Source: JAJRVH01 sp964505995 (GTDB lineage: Bacteria; Pseudomonadota; Zetaproteobacteria; Mariprofundales; Mariprofundaceae). From it: a DNA stretch of 44,392 nt. The first letter of the stretch is position 1. Each line of letters opens with the position of its first letter. Under the pieces are notes generated by a model, which saw only the letters and a program-made list of their open reading frames with translations, was not told where the DNA came from and did no database searches. The translations under genes and the position numbers were made by a program. Of this stretch, positions 40,086-44,392 are shown one piece after another. The stretch lies in NCBI GenBank assembly GCA_964505995.1, contig CAZDLB010000002.1:1-44392 (forward strand), written 5' to 3'.

Positions 40086-40720
40086 GTGGATATCGCAACT
40101 CTACTCGGAATCCTGTCAGCCTTTGGCCTCGTGGCCTTCGCCATCGGTGGCGGCATCACCAGCTTCATCGATCCTCCGTCCATCGCCATCGTGGTCGGCG
40201 GCACCGTCGGCGTGCTCCTCGTCGGCTATCCGCTGAACAAGGCCCTGGGTGTCATCGGAGTGACGCTCAAGACCTTCATGTACAAGGTCGACAGCGGCCC
40301 GGAGGTCATCGCCAAGCTCGTGGAGCTGGCCCAGATCGTGCGCAAGGACGGNNNNNNNNNNNNNNNNNNNNNNNNNNNNNNNNNNNNNNNNNNNNNNNNN
40401 NNNNNNNNNNNNNNNNNNNNNNNNNNNNNNNNNNNNNNNNNNNNNNNNNNNTGATGCTGCAGAACATGTCCGATCCCTCGTCCATCGGCCCTTCGATGTC
40501 CATCGCGCTGCTGACGACCTTCTACGGCGCGCTGCTGGCCAATATCCTGTTCCTGCCGATGGCCGGCAAGCTGAAGACACGCAGCAAGGAAGAGGTTCTT
40601 ATCCATGAAATCATCCTGACCGGCATCCAGTCCCTCGTGGTCGGCGAGAACCCCCGCGTGATGGAGCAGAAGCTGCTCGGCTACCTGCCGCCGAAGGAAC
40701 GTAAGTCGTCCTTCGACTGA
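40086..40720 (+). CDS. motA: Flagellar stator protein MotA/PomA (interrupted by gap)
   Basis: The proton- or sodium-channel stator partner of MotB. The left part (about 88 residues) begins MDIATLLGILSAFGLVAFAI, split as IATLLGILSAFG, with TM1, TM2 and VVGGTVGVLL, very like PomA of Vibrio. The right part (about 90 residues) has SMSIALLTTFYGALLANILF (core SIALLTTFYGALLAN) as TM4 and NPRVMEQKLLGYLPP. Start GTG 40086 with GGAGG 6 bases upstream. Compared with PomA, about 70 residues between the flanks are missing (cytoplasmic loop and TM3), so more than 100 bases are absent. ATG 40454 after the gap is internal, not a start. Confidence 0.92.
40352..40451. other. Assembly gap 3 (100 N) inside motA
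   Basis: The left flank ends in the conserved RKDG and the right flank begins inside the MLQNMSDP segment after TM3. By comparison with PomA, the true missing sequence should be about 215-220 bases, so the 100 N is a placeholder. Confidence 0.75.
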
Positions 40721-40745
40721 TGGCGACTGAAGCGACGAAATAGCC

Positions 40746-41525
40746 ATGGCCAGACGCGAAAAGAAGCCCGAACCGCTGCCCTATCCCAAGGATCCGGGGG
40801 CTGCCCTGTTCCTTGAGCTGATGATGCAGATGCTGGCCTTCTTCATTCTGCTGACCTCGATGGCCGTCATCGTCGACGAAAAGCGGCTGGCCGCCCTGGG
40901 CTCGCTGGCGGGCACCTTCAACATGCTGCCGCGCGGCGCCAACCTCTCCCAGGGCCAGGGCCCGGCACTGCCGACCCGCGACATCGTCGATGGCAGCACC
41001 GCACCGAAGCGGACCGCCAAGGAACTGACCGAGATCGCCGAAGAGCTCGGCCAGGGCGATGCGATGACGGTGCTGCCACTGGACAAGGACACGGTACGCG
41101 TCCGCTTTCCGGAGCATATCGCCTTTGCCCCGGGTCATGTGGATCTGTCACCGGACTTCCAGCCGCTTCTGGATCGCCTGGCCGTCAGCTTCCAGCGCCC
41201 GGAGGTCATCGAGGTGCAGATCGAGGGGCATACCGACGACAAACCGACGCACGGAACACGCTACCCGTCCAACTGGGAGCTTTCCGCCGCCCGGGCGATG
41301 AGCGTCTTCATGGCCCTGAAGGAGCGAGGCGTTCCAGCCGGGCGCATGATCGCGGCCGGCATGGGCGACAAACAGCCGGTACCGGGACACCCGGAGCTGA
41401 GCCGCCGCGTGGATATCACGCTCAAGTTCCGGCCGGTCACCGACGATGTCAGGGACACCAGCCGCGGTCCGATGCAGAGACTCCAGCGACCGGCGATCAA
41501 GCAGCCGTCGTTCAACGAGTACTGA
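40746..41525 (+). CDS. MotB-like stator protein with Glu in place of the ion-binding Asp
   Basis: A 259-residue MotB-family protein: short cytoplasmic start, one membrane helix (about 20-42, LFLELMMQMLAFFILLTSMA), a plug/linker region (45-110) and an OmpA-like peptidoglycan-binding domain (about 115-230) with IEGHTDDKP and NWELSAARAMSV. The usual opening W.T.ADL.tLLL is replaced by GAALFLELMMQML, so the channel Asp aligns with Glu24. The OmpA domain looks normal. The C-terminal 30 residues (Arg, Gln, Pro-rich) are an extension. It is followed one base later by a second MotB with Asp24. It may be an auxiliary or modified stator, or a structural paralogue. Confidence 0.92.
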   Translation: MARREKKPEPLPYPKDPGAALFLELMMQMLAFFILLTSMAVIVDEKRLAALGSLAGTFNMLPRGANLSQGQGPALPTRDIVDGSTAPKRTAKELTEIAEELGQGDAMTVLPLDKDTVRVRFPEHIAFAPGHVDLSPDFQPLLDRLAVSFQRPEVIEVQIEGHTDDKPTHGTRYPSNWELSAARAMSVFMALKERGVPAGRMIAAGMGDKQPVPGHPELSRRVDITLKFRPVTDDVRDTSRGPMQRLQRPAIKQPSFNEY

Positions 41526-41526
41526 C

Positions 41527-42225
41527 ATGGCTCGCAGGAAGAAATGGCCCGTCGAATACCTGCCCAACACCGAGGCATGGATGACGACGTTTGCGGATCT
41601 GATCAGCCTGATGCTGACCTTCTTCATCCTGATCATCTCGATGTCAACGCTGGACAAGACGGGGCTTTCGGATGTGTCATCCTCATTCACCAAGGCAGTC
41701 TCGGTGCTCAATTCAGGACAGAAGACCGAGTTCCAGATCATCCCGCCGATCGAGGTGCAGAAGCTGGTCTCGGTGGAGGAACTGATGCTGGCCATGCGCC
41801 AGAATGCGCATGCCATCCTGAACAACTCCACGCTCAGGCATAAGGTCAAGGGCATCATCGTCAAGGACCGGCTCTATCTGCGTATCCCCGATTCGATCCT
41901 GTTTGCCGAAGGCAGCGCCGAGCTGTCACCCGAACATGAAGAAGCGATCCGCAAGCTGGCCCGCATGCTGGCGCTGATGCCCGGAAAGATCCGCATCCAG
42001 GGGCATACCGACGCCAATCCCGACCTGTCGAACAGCCCGTTTACCGACCCCTGGAGCCTGTCGCTGGCAAGAGCGGCATCAGTCTTGCATATCATGGAGG
42101 ACGAGGGCGTGAATCCTTCGCGCCTGTCGCTGGCCGGCTACGGCCCGTCGCGGCCGGTTTCGACGGATGCGACGCCGTTCGGCCGCAGCAAGAACCGGCG
42201 CGTCGAGATCGTCGTCTACAAATAA
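41527..42225 (+). CDS. motB: MotB stator protein (canonical Asp)
   Basis: A 232-residue MotB/PomB protein. The membrane helix WMTTFADLISLMLTFFILII (18-37) carries the ion-binding Asp24 in the standard FADLI context. The periplasmic part has the plug and linker, then an OmpA domain with IRIQGHTDANPDL and WSLSLARAASVLH and closing SKNRRVEIVV. It couples ion flow to torque with MotA and anchors to peptidoglycan. ATG 41527 lies one base after the stop of the Glu24 paralogue; the frame open further upstream is not coding. Confidence 0.95.
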   Translation: MARRKKWPVEYLPNTEAWMTTFADLISLMLTFFILIISMSTLDKTGLSDVSSSFTKAVSVLNSGQKTEFQIIPPIEVQKLVSVEELMLAMRQNAHAILNNSTLRHKVKGIIVKDRLYLRIPDSILFAEGSAELSPEHEEAIRKLARMLALMPGKIRIQGHTDANPDLSNSPFTDPWSLSLARAASVLHIMEDEGVNPSRLSLAGYGPSRPVSTDATPFGRSKNRRVEIVVYK

Positions 42226-42264
42226 CGCCAGGCGGAGAGGGCTCCGCCATCGTGGAGGAACACC

Positions 42265-42777
42265 ATGGCTGACGAAGAAAAAGAGAAGGCGGAAAGCAAG
42301 TCCTCAGGCGGGCTGCTGCAGATCATCAATCTGGTGCTGCTGCTGGCCGTGCTGGGTGTGGGTAGCTTCATCGCGTGGAAGCTCGTACAGATGGAGCAGC
42401 CGGCTGCCGTGCCCGAAGCCAAGGCCAAGGTCGAACAGCCGGAGATCCCCGAGGCCGAGGATGAGGCGGAAGGCCCGCCCATCCTGATGGATCTGAATGA
42501 CATTACCGTCAATCTCGCCGACACCGATCAGACCCGTTTCCTGCGGGCCAAGGCCAAGATCGAGGTTCGCAGCGAGGAGGCGAAAGCCAAGGTCATGGAG
42601 AACATGGTCAAGATCAACGATCTGATCATCACCGTGCTGATGAGCAAGAAGTTCTCCGAGATCCGCACCCCCAACGGCAAGTATGCGCTGAAGGAGGATC
42701 TCGTCTATCGCATGAACCGGCTGATCGGCGGCAAGCCGATCAAGAACCTGTATTTCACGGACTTCGTGTCGCAGTAA
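42265..42777 (+). CDS. fliL: Flagellar basal body-associated protein FliL
   Basis: A 170-residue single-pass membrane protein that sits next to the stator and supports torque. A charged start (MADEEKEKAESK) is followed by one membrane helix (about 18-42), a Glu/Ala/Pro-rich linker and the FliL domain: MDLNDITVNLADTDQTRFLR (core VNLADTDQTRFL), and the closing GGKPIKNLYFTDFVSQ. GGAGGAA precedes the ATG. It lies between motB and fliM. Confidence 0.96.
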   Translation: MADEEKEKAESKSSGGLLQIINLVLLLAVLGVGSFIAWKLVQMEQPAAVPEAKAKVEQPEIPEAEDEAEGPPILMDLNDITVNLADTDQTRFLRAKAKIEVRSEEAKAKVMENMVKINDLIITVLMSKKFSEIRTPNGKYALKEDLVYRMNRLIGGKPIKNLYFTDFVSQ

Positions 42778-42806
42778 GGCTTAACGATGAAGCAGGTCAT
42801 GAACCC

Positions 42807-43787
42807 ATGAGCGAGCCCGTACTGGCCCCGGAAGAGATCGAGGCGCTGATGGCCGAAATCGGCCCGGATGAACACAGCGCCGCGCTTTTCGCCTCGCTGC
42901 CGCCGGTGCCGCAGCCGGAAACGGTCGCGCCCTTCGAGTTCGCGGCCAGCGAGGACGACGGGCCGAAGAAATACCCGATGTTCGTCAACCTTCAGGAACG
43001 CCTGATCGAAATGCTCGATGAGCAGTGGAACGAACTGTTCAAGCCCGATGTCAGCCTCGAGGTCCAGTCCCTCGGTTCGGCTCGCTACAAGGACATCATC
43101 GCCGACGAATCGCCGCTGGCCTATTTCGTTCTGAAGTCTTCTCACGATCAGCGCATGATGCTGACTTTCGATATCCCGTTCATTGTCGCCTATGTCGATG
43201 CCATGCTCGGTGGCGATGGCGAGGCCGGCGGCAATGCCGAGGCACTGTCACCGGTCGAAATGAGGCTGTGCCAGCGCATCGGCGAAAGACTCTGTGAAAC
43301 CCTGGCTGAACTGTGGAAGCCGGTGCATGCGATGCAGTTCGAGGTCTTCAAGATCGACACCGACCCTCAGTTTCTCGCGGTGACCAGCGCACTGGAGCTT
43401 TGCTTTTCGGTCGATATCGCCATCAAGATTCAGGATGGCTTTGAAGGCAGCATGAAGCTGCATTACCCGATGGCCTTTCTCGATCCCATGCTCGAAAAGC
43501 TGCGCGTGACCGTCAGCGACGAGCCGCGCGATGCCGACAGCGAATGGACGGACGCGCTGTGGAATCGCCTGCTGGAAACGCCAACCCCCGTCCGGCTGGA
43601 GCTGGGCCAGTGCACGATCGACATCGCCACCTTCCTGGCCATGAAGCCCGGCGACTTTCTGCCACTGAAAAAGCGCCGCAACGATCCATGCACGCTCTGG
43701 GTCGCCGATATCCCGATGTTCCGGGCCAGGCCCGGCGAGAAGGACGGCATGCTCGTCGCGGAACTGGAAGAAGCGGCCAAGGAATAA
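42807..43787 (+). CDS. fliM: Flagellar motor switch protein FliM
   Basis: A 326-residue C-ring protein. The N-terminal CheY-P binding helix is present (LAPEEIEALMAEI), followed by the CheC-like middle domain (VQSLGSARYKDIIADESP, core SARYKDI; and VDAMLGGDGE) and the SpoA-type C-terminus (LELGQCTIDIATFLAMKPGD, core DIATFLAMKPGDFLPL). It joins FliG to FliN and receives the chemotaxis signal. The start lies 30 bases after fliL. Confidence 0.97.
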   Translation: MSEPVLAPEEIEALMAEIGPDEHSAALFASLPPVPQPETVAPFEFAASEDDGPKKYPMFVNLQERLIEMLDEQWNELFKPDVSLEVQSLGSARYKDIIADESPLAYFVLKSSHDQRMMLTFDIPFIVAYVDAMLGGDGEAGGNAEALSPVEMRLCQRIGERLCETLAELWKPVHAMQFEVFKIDTDPQFLAVTSALELCFSVDIAIKIQDGFEGSMKLHYPMAFLDPMLEKLRVTVSDEPRDADSEWTDALWNRLLETPTPVRLELGQCTIDIATFLAMKPGDFLPLKKRRNDPCTLWVADIPMFRARPGEKDGMLVAELEEAAKE

Positions 43788-43799
43788 AGGAGGTTCACG

Positions 43800-44108
43800 A
43801 TGAGTGACACGGAAACCACCACGAATGAAGCCGGCAACGAGGCGCGGCGCGTCAATCTGGAGGCGATCATGCATGTGCCGCTGGAGATCAGCGTCGAGCT
43901 CGGGCGCACACAGATGCCGCTGCACACGATTGCCCGGCTCAATCACGGCATGGTCGTCGAGCTGGACAAGGAGGCCAATGCCCAGGTCAACATCCTGGCC
44001 AACGGCAGCATCTTCGCGCGCGGCGAGGTCGTCACGACCGGCGACAAGCTCGGCGTGAAGATCACCGAGATCATCCCGGCCAGCGCCCGCGTCAGCGCCC
44101 TTTCCTGA
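43800..44108 (+). CDS. fliN: Flagellar motor switch protein FliN
   Basis: A 102-residue SpoA-domain protein forming the base of the C ring. Signature: IMHVPLEISVELGRTQMPLH (core VPLEISVELGR), then LDKEANAQVNILANGSIFAR (core VNILANGSIFARGEVV) and the ending GVKITEI. It lacks a long N-terminal region. AAGGAGG precedes ATG 43800, 12 bases after fliM. Confidence 0.97.
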   Translation: MSDTETTTNEAGNEARRVNLEAIMHVPLEISVELGRTQMPLHTIARLNHGMVVELDKEANAQVNILANGSIFARGEVVTTGDKLGVKITEIIPASARVSALS

Positions 44109-44123
44109 CGCGAAGAAGGCCTG

Positions 44124-44392
44124 ATGGACCAGAGCTTTCTTTCGCTGATATTCCAGTCGCTGCTGGCGCTGGCTGCAGTGCTCGGCCTGTTCGCGCTGAT
44201 GGTCTGGGGCATGCGCCGCTTCCAGCAGCGTCTGCCCGGCTGGCAGCCCAGATCCGGCCAGGACTTCCGTATCCAGCGGCGACTGAACCTGGACGGCAAA
44301 TCCAGCCTCATCGAGGTCAGCCATGAAGGCCGGCGCTATCTGCTCGGCCTGAGCGCGCAGGGCATCTGTCAGATCGACCCCGATGCCTCGCT
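44124..44392 (+). CDS. fliO: Flagellar protein FliO (partial, runs off the right edge)
   Basis: The first 89 codons of a small membrane protein: a periplasmic start (MDQSFLSLIFQ), one membrane helix (about 8-32, ALAAVLGLFALMVWGM), then a cytoplasmic part with IQRRLNLDGKSSLIEVSHEG (core RLNLDGKSSLIEV) and RYLLGLSAQGICQI, the usual FliO pattern that helps assemble the FliP export gate. AAGGC lies before ATG 44124, 15 bases after fliN. The 3' end and presumably fliP follow outside the window. Confidence 0.9.
   Translation, partial: MDQSFLSLIFQSLLALAAVLGLFALMVWGMRRFQQRLPGWQPRSGQDFRIQRRLNLDGKSSLIEVSHEGRRYLLGLSAQGICQIDPDAS

Noticed and set aside
40454..40720. Separate 88-residue gene starting at ATG 40454.
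   Set aside because: Its sequence is the C-terminal third of MotA; the ATG is an internal Met next to the assembly gap.
1..44392. CRISPR arrays, insertion sequences, integrases, phage genes, rRNA.
   Set aside because: No direct-repeat arrays, transposase or integrase motifs or rRNA-like stretches were seen on either strand.

Overview
The window (about 61% G+C by eye, no phage or transposon genes seen) looks like a chromosomal segment of a Gram-negative, polarly or monotrichously flagellated member of the Pseudomonadota. The gene content is mixed. YajR-type MFS, GluQRS, YhbY, BolA, CysM and an FlrC-like regulator recall gamma-proteobacteria. An FlbD-like regulator, a possible FliX-like protein and a MotE-family protein recall alpha-proteobacteria. 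That mix would suit a deep lineage such as Zetaproteobacteria or Magnetococcia, but this is inference and not proven by the sequence. Three runs of exactly 100 N (20951-21050, 37233-37332, 40352-40451) are scaffold joins, so this is a draft genome or MAG.

Region 1 (1-14.1 kb) is housekeeping: a YjbQ protein, a DUF4230-like protein, a DUF4126 membrane protein, an MFS exporter plus phosphoglycerate mutase (gpmI) pair, a CPA1 antiporter with a TrkA/RCK tail, gluQRS, cysM, and a minus-strand operon running class III cyclase > TPR-like lipoprotein > ispG > hisS.

Region 2 (14.1-20.7 kb) is a cyclic-di-GMP block: an unusual Rossmann-fold/GGDEF fusion, yhbY-bolA, a sigma-54-type transcription unit encoding a FliX-like protein and a GGDEF diguanylate cyclase, and facing it an operon of a small VSISSQAR-motif protein, a receiver protein, a receiver-GAF-HD-GYP phosphodiesterase and a PilZ protein.

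Region 3 (20.7-44.4 kb, continuing past the right edge) is a flagellar cluster: flrC-like activator, periplasmic TPR-like protein, flbD-like activator, flgBC-fliEFGHIJ, motE-like, a 962-residue ion channel, fliK-flgD-flgE, motA, two motB genes, and fliLMNO. Five sequences match the sigma-54 -24/-12 promoter (16003, 22588, 25934, 36131, 40000). Together with two sigma-54 activators this suggests a two-tier flagellar cascade.

The most unusual items are: (i) the channel gene inside the flagellar cluster, which appears to carry two tandem voltage-sensor-like domains, a CASTOR/POLLUX-like pore (TDPGN filter) and two RCK-like domains; (ii) two adjacent MotB proteins behind one MotA, one with the canonical ion-binding Asp24 and the other with Glu24 at the same position; (iii) the Rossmann-GGDEF fusion; (iv) two sigma-54 promoters placed so that transcription would start at the ATG itself.
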